From a virus, in IMG/VR virus record IMGVR_UViG_3300025120_000663, positions 1 through 21,490 of that record: a stretch of 21,490 bases of DNA. One strand, 5' to 3'. Under the pieces are notes generated by a model. It was not told the DNA's origin. It did not search any database and saw only the letters and a list, made by a program, of their open reading frames with translations. Below are positions 7,152 to 13,731 of the stretch, piece by piece. Each line of letters opens with the position of its first letter. Positions within the stretch are counted from its first letter, which is position 1. Both the position numbers and the translations under genes were made by a program.

Positions 7152-8078
7152 ATGAATGACTTAACAGTACTTAGTAGTGGTAACTATGACGCTATAGCGC
7201 AGATGGTTGGTATTACTGATGATGCAAACACAGGGGGTAAAGTAAACACCCTTAATCGTTTGCGTCTATGGCATTACCCTACTATGGGTCAGGCCGAAAT
7301 AAATGGCAAACTAAAAAACGTAGAAGTAATTGATGGTGGTGTATTTCGCTTAGAAGTTATTGAAGGTAGTTTATCTAAATATGTATTTAGTAAAACAATT
7401 AGTGTGCGGCCTTTCATGCAGAGGTTTATGCTGAAGCGTTATATACCAAATAAAAATCCCAAGCCTAATGAGAAGAAGGGTGAGTTTCAGCGCACAATCT
7501 TGTCAGATAGCTTAAAGAAAGACCTTAAAGATAATACTGGTAGGTTCAACTGCGGTAAGCCATCTGGATACATTGAGGACTTCCAAGCGTTACCCACAGA
7601 TATGCAAGACCTGATTCGTCAAGTCAAGCGGGTAAGAGTTTTGTTTGGTATTGTGACTATGGAAAATCCTGTAGATGAAAAAGGTAAGCCATTAGATGAG
7701 TTTGAAACCCCTTTTATCTGGGAGATTGATAACAAAGATGCTTTTAAGAGTGTAGGTGAATGTATGGGTACATTTGCTAGGCATCAGCGTCTTCCATTTA
7801 ATCATGCAATTACATTCACAGATTCTACACAGCATGAGATGGATAATAACAGTAGTTACTATACTCCCGTGTGTAAGGTAGATATGGACATAAGATATGA
7901 ACAAACTAAGGAAGATGACGAAACTATATCTAATTTCTTGGATTGGGTTAAAAACAACAATGACTACATCTGTAAAGAGTGGGATATAAAAAACACTAAA
8001 CGTCAGGAAGAAATGCCTGAAGAAGATATGGATGTAGTAGAAGACTTCATTGACATTGAACTGGAAGAGGGAGAATAA
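7152..8078 (+). CDS. Probable single-stranded-DNA-binding-type protein, acidic tail
   Basis: The 308-residue protein is not a recognised family by motif. Two things suggest an SSB role: it lies between the DNA polymerase and a recombination nuclease, as T7 gp2.5 lies among the replication genes, and it ends in a strongly acidic tail (EEMPEEDMDVVEDF... ending LEEGE, about 285-308) like the tails SSBs use to bind partner enzymes. The middle has basic and aromatic stretches (FMQRFMLKRYIPNKNPKP, about 89-106) and beta-rich segments compatible with an OB fold. Starts after GAAAGGAG and behind its own predicted promoter. The function is an inference. Confidence 0.6.
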   Translation: MNDLTVLSSGNYDAIAQMVGITDDANTGGKVNTLNRLRLWHYPTMGQAEINGKLKNVEVIDGGVFRLEVIEGSLSKYVFSKTISVRPFMQRFMLKRYIPNKNPKPNEKKGEFQRTILSDSLKKDLKDNTGRFNCGKPSGYIEDFQALPTDMQDLIRQVKRVRVLFGIVTMENPVDEKGKPLDEFETPFIWEIDNKDAFKSVGECMGTFARHQRLPFNHAITFTDSTQHEMDNNSSYYTPVCKVDMDIRYEQTKEDDETISNFLDWVKNNNDYICKEWDIKNTKRQEEMPEEDMDVVEDFIDIELEEGE

Positions 8079-8080
8079 AG

Positions 8081-8941
8081 ATGAATCATCCTGCCGAAAT
8101 GAAACTACATAGATACATGGCTGATGCAGCTAATGGAAAATCCACAATATCTGAAGAAGTAATTCAGAAGATAGGCTCTGACATCATGGACGCTTTGCGG
8201 CGGCAGTTCGGTGGGAGAGAGAAGCGAGAGTTTAGGTTGCGTATGTCTAATGTTGGTCGCCCAACTTGCCAACTATGGTTTGAAAAGCACAAGCCAGAGA
8301 CAGCGCAACCTAAGTCTAGTAACTTTGTAATGAACATGATGCTTGGAGATACAGTTGAAGCTATATTCAAGGGTCTGTTGGATGAAGCAGGAGTTGAATA
8401 TGGTGATGCAGAAAGTGTTGTGCTTAAACTTGAGGACGGTACAGAGATTAATGGAACATATGATATTGTTATGGACGGTGCGGTTGATGATATCAAGTCA
8501 GCATCTGATTGGTCTTACCGTAACAAGTTTGAGTCATATGATACCCTCGCTGCTGGTGATGGCTTTGGGTATATTGGACAACTGGCTGGCTATGCTAAAG
8601 CAACAGGTAAACCTGCTGGTGGCTGGTGGGTAGTAAATAAAGCCAATGGTAAGTTTAAATATGTACCCGCTGAAGGTATTGACACAGACAAAGAAATAGC
8701 TAAAATACAGGAGACAGTAAATACTGTTGAGAAAGATGAGTTTGTGCGTTGTTTTGAGCCAGAAGAGGAAACATTTAGAAAAGTACCTACAGGAAATAAA
8801 GTGTTAAATAAACATTGTACATTCTGTGATTTTAAAAATACTTGTTGGACTAATCTACAAGAACATCCACAAGCTAAGTCAAAAGCAAAGTTTCCTAAAA
8901 TGGTGCAGTACATTGAATATAATGCAGAACAAGCAAGCTAA
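8081..8941 (+). CDS. PD-(D/E)XK exonuclease with Cas4/AddB-like Fe-S cysteines
   Basis: A 286-residue RecB/Cas4-type nuclease that would resect DNA ends in recombination or recycle host DNA. The nuclease core shows GDTVEAIF (89-96), GTYDIVMDG (125-133, Asp128), DDIK (136-139, Asp137 and Lys139) and the QxxxY motif at Gln167-Tyr171. One cysteine lies before the core (Cys63 in GRPTCQLW) and three after it (Cys246, Cys249, Cys255 in HCTFCDFKNTC), the 1+3 arrangement that holds a 4Fe-4S cluster in Cas4 and AddB. No helicase motifs are present. It starts 2 bases after the SSB-like gene and overlaps endonuclease I by 20 bases. Not part of a CRISPR locus, since no array or other cas gene is seen. 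Confidence 0.85.
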   Translation: MNHPAEMKLHRYMADAANGKSTISEEVIQKIGSDIMDALRRQFGGREKREFRLRMSNVGRPTCQLWFEKHKPETAQPKSSNFVMNMMLGDTVEAIFKGLLDEAGVEYGDAESVVLKLEDGTEINGTYDIVMDGAVDDIKSASDWSYRNKFESYDTLAAGDGFGYIGQLAGYAKATGKPAGGWWVVNKANGKFKYVPAEGIDTDKEIAKIQETVNTVEKDEFVRCFEPEEETFRKVPTGNKVLNKHCTFCDFKNTCWTNLQEHPQAKSKAKFPKMVQYIEYNAEQAS

Positions 8942-9365
8942 AAAGCATGGATATCGTAGTGGGCTAGAACACAAAATTTCTATTTACCTTGATGAACTTA
9001 AACAAAACTATGGTTATGAATCTATTAAGATTGAATGGGAAGACCTAGCCTACCGTACCTACACCCCAGATTTTATTCTAAACAATGGAATAATAATTGA
9101 AACAAAAGGTAGGTTTTTAACAGCAGATAGACGTAAGCATCTTGCTATTAAAAAGCAGCATCCTAGACTTGACATACGTTTTGTTTTCACTAATAGTAGG
9201 GCAAAGTTACGTAAGGGATCAAAGAGCAGCTATGCTGAGTGGTGTATAAAGTATGGTTTTCTATACTATGATCGCATAATCCCAGAAGATTGGTTAAAAG
9301 AAAAAGGTAAAAACAAACATCCCAGCTTCATAAAGTTTATGGGTACAAAGGTAAAAAGGAGATAA
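8922..9365 (+). CDS. T7 endonuclease I-like Holliday junction resolvase
   Basis: The 147-residue protein closely follows T7 gp3, which cuts branched DNA and helps degrade the host chromosome. The catalytic set is visible: Glu16 (SGLEHK), Asp50 (YTPDF), Glu60 and Lys62 (IETKG), followed by the shared segment IRFVFTNSRAKLRKGSKSSY and the ending IPEDW. I chose ATG 8922, inside the end of the preceding exonuclease gene, because the T7 homology begins there. A frame extension to 8826 lies wholly inside that gene and adds unrelated residues. It is the second resolvase in the window, besides endonuclease VII. Confidence 0.93.
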   Translation: MQNKQAKKHGYRSGLEHKISIYLDELKQNYGYESIKIEWEDLAYRTYTPDFILNNGIIIETKGRFLTADRRKHLAIKKQHPRLDIRFVFTNSRAKLRKGSKSSYAEWCIKYGFLYYDRIIPEDWLKEKGKNKHPSFIKFMGTKVKRR

Positions 9366-9368
9366 AAA

Positions 9369-9707
9369 ATGTCAACAAAATTAGAACCCTCTTCATTTAA
9401 TATACAGTTAAAACCAGAAGTAGATGAAGATTTTTGCTGGACAGGTGGATTGGAAGTTAGTATTAGCTATGATAAGTATAGTCCTCTAGACAAACAGAGT
9501 TTTCTTCATCTTCAGCATCTTGCAGAAATAGTTGCTTGTTCTGTAGCCTTCATGGAAGAGAATCCAGAAGTAATAAAACAAATAGAAGATTTTATTGTTG
9601 AAACTCACGATTTAGAAGATGAAGATGCAGAATATCACACAGTTGAAACTATAGGAGATAATGTAGTAAAGTTATCTTTTAACAGTCGCACGAAAGGAAA
9701 AGCATAA
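9369..9707 (+). CDS. Hypothetical acidic protein, 112 aa
   Basis: Not recognised. The start follows AAAAGGAGATAAAAA with ideal spacing and 3 bases after the endonuclease I stop. The product is acidic (clusters DLEDEDAE and PEVIKQIEDF) with an N-terminal beta-like part (GGLEVSISYDKYSPLDK) and a central helix (LHLQHLAEIVACSVAFMEE). It has no cysteine pair motif, signal or membrane segment. The stop shares its last base with the DUF3310 start (TAATG), so the two are coupled. Confidence 0.7.
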   Translation: MSTKLEPSSFNIQLKPEVDEDFCWTGGLEVSISYDKYSPLDKQSFLHLQHLAEIVACSVAFMEENPEVIKQIEDFIVETHDLEDEDAEYHTVETIGDNVVKLSFNSRTKGKA

Positions 9708-10090
9708 TGAGGCATGAAGAGTTTATGAATGGCAAGTTTCGTGAAGAAAAAATGGAGATAAGTACCTTGCCAAGCGAGATGGCACAGGATATTATTAGTA
9801 CAGCAGACCGCATTGGTAGAAAAATTGATGCCGCAGAACAAACAGGTAAAGAAGCATATGGTAATGTTGACATGGTAAACAGTCCCTCACACTATAATCA
9901 ATCCGGTATTGAGTGTATTGCAGCTATTCAAGCAGCACTAGGGCCAAACTTTAAATATTACTTACAAGGAAATATTATGAAGTACCTATGGCGTTTTGAT
10001 TACAAAGGCAGACCACTAGAAGATTTAGAGAAAGCACAGTGGTATCTTAATACTCTCCTAGAAGATGTGGCGGCTAGTGATGAGAGTTAA
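9707..10090 (+). CDS. DUF3310 family protein (phage nucleotide-kinase-like)
   Basis: Residues 54-121 carry the DUF3310 signature: VNSPSHYNQSGIECIAAI, then QGNIMKYLWRFDYKG, then DLEKAQWYLNTLL. Proteins of this family are widespread in phages and are often annotated as nucleotide kinases after T7 gp1.7. That activity is not shown by any P-loop here. The first 53 residues (many E/K, helical) are an extension without known match. ATG 9707 overlaps the upstream stop by one base and is preceded by AAAGGA. An internal Met57 would give the bare domain but has a weaker ribosome site. Its place before the ribonucleotide reductase fits a role in nucleotide supply. Confidence 0.82.
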   Translation: MRHEEFMNGKFREEKMEISTLPSEMAQDIISTADRIGRKIDAAEQTGKEAYGNVDMVNSPSHYNQSGIECIAAIQAALGPNFKYYLQGNIMKYLWRFDYKGRPLEDLEKAQWYLNTLLEDVAASDES

Positions 10091-10247
10091 AATGTTTGTC
10101 TCACTAGATATTGATGAAGAAGAATATCCTATACCGTCTGACGGTAGAGTAGATGAAGAGTTAGAAGATGCGTTTTTAGACTTGATACATGACATAGAAG
10201 GTGTTACAGTAAAATCAATTAGAGCAGTTATGGAGAATAAAGAATGA
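10080..10247 (+). CDS. Small acidic hypothetical protein, about 55 aa
   Basis: The product (MRVKMFVSLDIDEEEYPIPS...) has a beta strand, an acidic loop and the helix ELEDAFLDLIHDI, followed by VTVKSIRAVMENKE. This looks like a small alpha/beta phage protein of unknown function. Starts at 10065, 10080 and 10092 are all in frame. I prefer 10080, which gives a basic MRVKM start overlapping the DUF3310 stop, but this is not certain. The TGA overlaps the reductase start (ATGA, 10244-10247), which argues that it is translated. Confidence 0.65.
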   Translation: MRVKMFVSLDIDEEEYPIPSDGRVDEELEDAFLDLIHDIEGVTVKSIRAVMENKE

Positions 10248-12184
10248 ATAATTATCTACCAACAGATTATCAAAACTTTATCGCGCTATCACGGTATGCA
10301 CGATGGAAAGAACATGAACAACGCCGTGAGACATGGGTTGAGACAGTAGAACGCTACTTTGACTATATGGAAGGGCATCTAGGTGCTAACTACCAGTACA
10401 AATTACCTGATGACCTACGCAGTGAACTAGAGCAAGCTGTACTGAATCAAGACATCATGCCTAGCATGAGAGCCTTGATGACATCTGGCCCTGCACTAGA
10501 CCGTTGCCACGTTGGTGCATACAACTGTTCTTACGTCCCTGTGGATAGCCCTAGAGCATTTGATGAGACTATGTACATCCTAATGTGTGGCACAGGTGTA
10601 GGCTTCTCTGTGGAGCGTGAGAACGTAGACAAGATGCCTATTGTTAATGAAGTGATGCACGATACAAATACCGTAATCAAGGTAGGTGATAGCCGCCCCG
10701 GATGGGCAAAGTCTCTACGTGAACTTATCTCTTTATTGTATGCTGGTCAGATACCAAAGTGGGATGTTTCAGAGGTACGTCCTGCAGGTGCAAGGCTAAA
10801 GACATTTGGTGGTCGTGCAAGTGGACCAGCACCATTAGAAGAACTGTTTGATTTTGTCATTGCTAAGTTCAAGAACGCAGCAGGTCGTAGGCTATTCCCT
10901 ATTGAATGCCATGATATTATGTGTAAAATTGGTGAAGTTGTAGTTGTAGGTGGTGTACGCCGTAGCGCACTCATCAGCCTGTCTAACTTAAATGATGACC
11001 AAATGGCACATGCTAAGTCAGGACAGTGGTGGGAGAATGAAGGGCAACGTGCCTTGGCTAACAACTCTGTAGCCTATAAGGGTAAGCCAGAGATGGGTAC
11101 ATTCATGCGTGAATGGGTATCATTGTATGAATCTAAGTCGGGTGAGCGTGGTATCTTTAATCGTCAGGCAGCACAGACACAAGCAGCTAAGAATGGCAGA
11201 CGAGATATACAACATGATTTCGGATGCAATCCTTGCAGTGAAATTATCTTACGTCCATATCAGTTCTGTAACTTGTCAGAGGTAGTTGCCCGTGCGGGTG
11301 ACACGCAGCAGTCGTTACGTGAGAAGGTACGCTTGGCTACAATCTTGGGTACGTTCCAATCAACACTGACGGACTTCAAATATCTGCGTAAGGTGTGGCA
11401 GAAGAACACAGAGGAAGAGCGTTTGTTGGGCGTGTCACTGACTGGTATCATGGACAACGACTTGCTAAGTGGTACATCTGCACACCTTGGCAAGAACATT
11501 GGTCAGACACTGGAGACGCTGCGTGACACAGCAGTAGAGACTAATGCTGCTATGGCTGAACAGCTTGGTATTCCACAGTCAACAGCCATCACATGCGTCA
11601 AGCCTAGTGGTACAGTGTCACAGCTTGTAGACAGTGCGTCTGGTATTCATGCAAGGCACAACCCACACTACATTCGGACTGTACGTGGCGATAACAAAGA
11701 CCCGCTTACACAGTTCTTGATATCGGAAGGTATCCCAGCAGAGCCAGATGTTATGAAGCCAGAGTCTACTACAGTGTTCAGCTTCCCTATGGCATCTCCA
11801 CGTTATGCTGTTACACGTACAATTTTAACAGCCATTGAACAGCTTGAGTTGTGGCTTACCTATCAGCGTTACTGGTGCGAACACAAACCATCAGTAACAA
11901 TCTCTGTGAAGGAAGAAGAGTGGATGGATGTAGGTGCTTGGGTATACAAACACTTTGATGAAGTGTCAGGCATCAGCTTCTTGCCGTTCAGTGATCATAC
12001 ATACAAGCAAGCACCATATCAGGACTGTACAGAAGATGAATATAATGCTATGTTAGTACAGATGCCTAATAGTGTTAACTGGTCAAAGCTGAAAGACTTT
12101 GAGAAAGAAGACACAACTACAGGTGGACGTGAGTTAGCGTGTACTGCAGATGCCTGTGAAATTGTAGACTTGAACGCAGCATGA
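10244..12184 (+). CDS. nrdJ: Class II (adenosylcobalamin-dependent) ribonucleotide reductase
   Basis: A 646-residue reductase that makes deoxynucleotides for phage DNA. It resembles the monomeric ribonucleoside-triphosphate reductase of Lactobacillus leichmannii (RTPR). Visible are the first redox cysteine Cys95 (YNCSYVP), the loop RLKTFGGRASGP (184-195), the active centre NPCSEI (329-334, thiyl Cys331, Glu333), partner Cys342 (FCNLSE), CVKPSGTVS (451-459), and the C-terminal swinging pair CTADAC (633-638). Being class II, it needs B12 but neither oxygen nor a second subunit. It is somewhat shorter than the bacterial enzyme (about 740 residues). Start and stop each overlap neighbours as ATGA, so it sits inside a coupled chain of small genes. 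Confidence 0.93.
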   Translation: MNNYLPTDYQNFIALSRYARWKEHEQRRETWVETVERYFDYMEGHLGANYQYKLPDDLRSELEQAVLNQDIMPSMRALMTSGPALDRCHVGAYNCSYVPVDSPRAFDETMYILMCGTGVGFSVERENVDKMPIVNEVMHDTNTVIKVGDSRPGWAKSLRELISLLYAGQIPKWDVSEVRPAGARLKTFGGRASGPAPLEELFDFVIAKFKNAAGRRLFPIECHDIMCKIGEVVVVGGVRRSALISLSNLNDDQMAHAKSGQWWENEGQRALANNSVAYKGKPEMGTFMREWVSLYESKSGERGIFNRQAAQTQAAKNGRRDIQHDFGCNPCSEIILRPYQFCNLSEVVARAGDTQQSLREKVRLATILGTFQSTLTDFKYLRKVWQKNTEEERLLGVSLTGIMDNDLLSGTSAHLGKNIGQTLETLRDTAVETNAAMAEQLGIPQSTAITCVKPSGTVSQLVDSASGIHARHNPHYIRTVRGDNKDPLTQFLISEGIPAEPDVMKPESTTVFSFPMASPRYAVTRTILTAIEQLELWLTYQRYWCEHKPSVTISVKEEEWMDVGAWVYKHFDEVSGISFLPFSDHTYKQAPYQDCTEDEYNAMLVQMPNSVNWSKLKDFEKEDTTTGGRELACTADACEIVDLNAA

Positions 12185-12309
12185 TTGAAGGAATGGGCAT
12201 GCCTACATGGTGGCAGTGGTGGCTGATACTAGCTATCACTGTCAACACCACAATCAATTTGATTGTATTCTTTAAGCACAGATTTAAACGGAAAGGTGTT
12301 GACAAATGA
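12181..12309 (+). CDS. 42-aa single-span membrane protein
   Basis: ATG overlaps the reductase TGA (ATGA) and its own TGA overlaps the next ATG the same way, so this tiny frame fits the operon exactly. The product starts MIEGMGMPTWWQWW, has a hydrophobic span of about 17-20 residues (roughly 13-31, WWLILAITVNTTINLIVFF) and ends in a basic tail KHRFKRKGVDK. By the positive-inside rule the C terminus would face the cytoplasm. A holin or a membrane-anchored regulator is possible, but no family is recognised and the region is a nucleotide-metabolism operon. Confidence 0.65.
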   Translation: MIEGMGMPTWWQWWLILAITVNTTINLIVFFKHRFKRKGVDK

Positions 12310-12509
12310 GAGAGATGATGATACAAACATTAAAGCAGCACGCAAGGGCTAATACCCAGTTGCATTGTATGAATATTGAAGTTTATCTTAAAAACCCGGC
12401 AGGTATCGGAGAGCATTCAGATATTATGGAAGCTATACAAGCTGAGTTAGATAAGATGGCTATGCATGAAGACAGACTAGATATTCTGGACAACTACTTT
12501 AATGAGTAG
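12306..12509 (+). CDS. Conserved small marine-phage protein, 67 aa
   Basis: The product contains the segment VYLKNPAGIGEHSDIMEAI followed by a helix (AELDKMAMHEDRLDILDNYF). I recognise this GIGEHSDI-type pattern from many small hypothetical proteins of marine phages, including T4-like cyanophages. No function is known to me. The N-terminal part (MREMMIQTLKQHARANTQLH) is helical and histidine-bearing, without metal motif spacing. It overlaps the membrane-protein gene before it by 4 bases and the next small gene by 8 (ATGAGTAG). Confidence 0.7.
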   Translation: MREMMIQTLKQHARANTQLHCMNIEVYLKNPAGIGEHSDIMEAIQAELDKMAMHEDRLDILDNYFNE

Positions 12510-12639
12510 GTTTGTCTGGAAACGGGGCGAGGATTGGTTGATTGCTAATCCACCCCGCAAGTCTGAACAGTGGGGAGAATGGCTAAAGGAAAAGGAAAAA
12601 GATGAAAACAGGAAGACCAGAGAAAACGATACATCCTGA
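12502..12639 (+). CDS. 45-aa basic/acidic tryptophan-rich hypothetical protein
   Basis: The frame starts in the ATGAGTAG overlap with the previous stop, the same eight-base junction found at 144-151. The product (MSRFVWKRGEDWLIANPPRK, then SEQWGEWLKEKEKDEN) has four tryptophans and a strongly charged C-terminal helix. It overlaps the next gene by 38 bases in another frame, which weakens the case slightly. No family recognised. Confidence 0.5.
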   Translation: MSRFVWKRGEDWLIANPPRKSEQWGEWLKEKEKDENRKTRENDTS

Positions 12640-12982
12640 CTTTCAAGAGTTCTTTAGAAAAGATGTTAATAGTAAAATGACTGTTAGAAAGTTAGCAAAT
12701 AAGTATAATGTATCTGTAGGAAAAATACACAGTTTAAAAAAGGAGATGAAAATGGCAGAAGAGAATAAGCAGATGGTTACAATTGATGGGGAAGAATATG
12801 CACTAGATGACTTGACAGACCTGCAGAAGTACTTATTAGAACAAGTAATGGACTTGAAGGGCAGGATAAAAATTGCACGTATGCATCTTGATCAGCTTAA
12901 AGTTGCCAGTGCAGAGTTTGGTAGAAGCCTATCTGAATCAGTAAGACTAGAATCTCAAGGGGAAGAGAATGAAAAGGCGTAA
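12602..12982 (+). CDS. HTH-DUF6447 fusion protein, 126 aa
   Basis: The N-terminal 50 residues contain a helix-turn-helix-like stretch (TVRKLANKYNVSVGKIHSLKKE, 27-48) resembling small HTH domains of the transposase/terminase-small-subunit kind. Residues 58-112 (VTIDGEEYALDDLTDLQKYL..., then helix) resemble DUF6447, a short phage domain of unknown role. The gene start ATG 12602 follows AAAGGAAAAGG. An internal ATG at 12752 has a better ribosome site (AAGGAG, 12740-12745), so a 76-residue DUF6447-only protein may also be made. It may bind DNA and could regulate the phage, but no target is shown. Confidence 0.6.
   Translation: MKTGRPEKTIHPDFQEFFRKDVNSKMTVRKLANKYNVSVGKIHSLKKEMKMAEENKQMVTIDGEEYALDDLTDLQKYLLEQVMDLKGRIKIARMHLDQLKVASAEFGRSLSESVRLESQGEENEKA
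12752..12982 (+). CDS. Nested internal start giving DUF6447-only product (76 aa)
   Basis: AAGGAG at 12740-12745 is 6 bases before ATG 12752, in frame with the 126-residue gene. The predicted product begins MAEENKQMVTIDGEEYALDD, exactly where the second domain begins. This is either a separate start within one gene or the ancestral start of a gene that later fused to the upstream HTH. Confidence 0.4.
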   Translation: MAEENKQMVTIDGEEYALDDLTDLQKYLLEQVMDLKGRIKIARMHLDQLKVASAEFGRSLSESVRLESQGEENEKA

Positions 12983-13214
12983 TGGATTAAGTAAATATGA
13001 TGCTCCACTTAAGTTACAATACGAGTGGGGACATCAAGACTTTTTTACTTGGGGTGAATCTATTGGCAAAGATAAGAAAATTAAACCAAAGGTAGAAAGG
13101 AAACTGCACCCTAACACCATGCAGTTTCGTGAGTGGCAAAGAGGCTGGAATGATGCTTACAATGCTAACCTAAAAAGGGTACAAAAGAATGAACAATCTA
13201 GAGCAAGAAGCTAG
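12969..13214 (+). CDS. Basic hypothetical protein, 81 aa
   Basis: The start overlaps the previous gene by 14 bases and follows GGGGAAGAGA. The product is basic (MKRRNGLSKYDAPLKL..., ending KNEQSRARS). It contains FREWQRGWNDAYNANLKRV (about 54-72), an aromatic G-W-x-D-A-Y motif seen in small phage and RMF-like proteins. RMF relationship is only a faint resemblance. No catalytic motif, signal peptide or membrane segment. Confidence 0.6.
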   Translation: MKRRNGLSKYDAPLKLQYEWGHQDFFTWGESIGKDKKIKPKVERKLHPNTMQFREWQRGWNDAYNANLKRVQKNEQSRARS

Positions 13215-13236
13215 ACAGTGGATGAAGGAGAATAGG

Positions 13237-13575
13237 ATGAGTCAAATTACAGGAACAACCTATCAAGAGAAGGCATGTGAGACTGCCATCTTCCCAAAAG
13301 AAAAGGCCACAGAGTATTTAACTCTGGGCCTGACGGGTGAGGCGGGAGAGATTGCTAATAAGGTAAAGAAGTTTATTCGTGACGGTGCTACACAGGATGA
13401 ATATGAAGCCAAGAAGATTGAAATTGGCTACGAGATTGGGGATGTAATGTGGTACTGTGCAGTGCTAGCACAAGAAATGGGGATGGACCTTGGACATATC
13501 ATGGATAATAACTTACAGAAACTGGCTGATCGCAAGGCTCGTGGTACTCTTTCGGGTAGTGGGGATAATCGTTAG
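13237..13575 (+). CDS. mazG: MazG-like nucleotide pyrophosphohydrolase
   Basis: The all-helical MazG fold hydrolyses nucleoside triphosphates. In phages it has been linked to lowering host (p)ppGpp or cleaning nucleotide pools. Metal ligands are visible as EAGE (Glu35, Glu38) and EIGD (Glu66, Asp69) around GLTGEAGEIANKVKK and YEIGDVMWY. I chose ATG 13237 because AAGGAG (13225-13230) is 6 bases upstream and the family homology begins at TYQEKA. An in-frame ATG at 13189 would add 16 residues but has no good ribosome site and overlaps the previous gene. Length 112 fits single-domain phage MazG. It is the last clear enzyme of the forward block. Confidence 0.88.
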   Translation: MSQITGTTYQEKACETAIFPKEKATEYLTLGLTGEAGEIANKVKKFIRDGATQDEYEAKKIEIGYEIGDVMWYCAVLAQEMGMDLGHIMDNNLQKLADRKARGTLSGSGDNR

Positions 13576-13591
13576 GGTACTGCCTATAACA

Positions 13592-13699
13592 ATGATTATT
13601 CTGTGGTTGTCATATGTGATAGGGATGGCACTTACAAATACTATATGTGATTGCGCCAAAGATTTTAATGGTTGGTGGGAGTTAGAATACTGGACATAA
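13592..13699 (+). CDS. Possible 35-aa membrane peptide before the terminator
   Basis: ATG 13592 lies 16 bases after the MazG stop and the frame ends directly at the terminator stem. The peptide begins with a short hydrophobic segment (MIILWLSYVIGMAL), then two cysteines and an acidic aromatic tail (NGWWELEYWT). No convincing ribosome site precedes it; AGGG is 14 bases away. The frame is open upstream to 13490 inside MazG, but that part is likely a shadow. It may be chance. Confidence 0.35.
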   Translation: MIILWLSYVIGMALTNTICDCAKDFNGWWELEYWT

Positions 13700-13731
13700 A
13701 AAGAGGGGGCTTAATTGCCCCCTTTTGTTAT
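13699..13731. terminator. Bidirectional rho-independent terminator between convergent blocks
   Basis: GGGGGC (13705-13710), loop TTAATT, GCCCCC (13717-13722), flanked by A-run on the left (AAAAAGA) and TTTTGTTATTTG on the right. Read rightward it is a GC hairpin followed by a T tract, and read leftward it is a GC hairpin followed by TCTTTTTA. It separates the forward replication block from the reverse virion block. The stop of the reverse gene (13728-13730) lies in its T tract. Confidence 0.9.

Noticed and set aside
8679-8706. TTGACA-16-TAAAAT inside the exonuclease gene
   Set aside because: Good match but inside a coding region of an AT-rich genome, with no gap or other support. A weaker TTGATA-17-TACAGT at 10182-10210 was set aside for the same reason.
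8826-8921. Longer start for endonuclease I
   Set aside because: The extra 32 residues lie wholly inside the exonuclease gene and have no similarity to T7 gp3.
8081-8941. CRISPR-related Cas4
   Set aside because: No repeat array or other cas gene in the window; the neighbours are phage replication genes.
13189-13236. Longer start for MazG
   Set aside because: No ribosome site and overlap with the previous gene; AAGGAG precedes ATG 13237.
13490-13591. Long version of the membrane peptide after MazG
   Set aside because: This part lies in another frame of MazG and is likely a shadow. Only the segment after MazG is kept, at low confidence.
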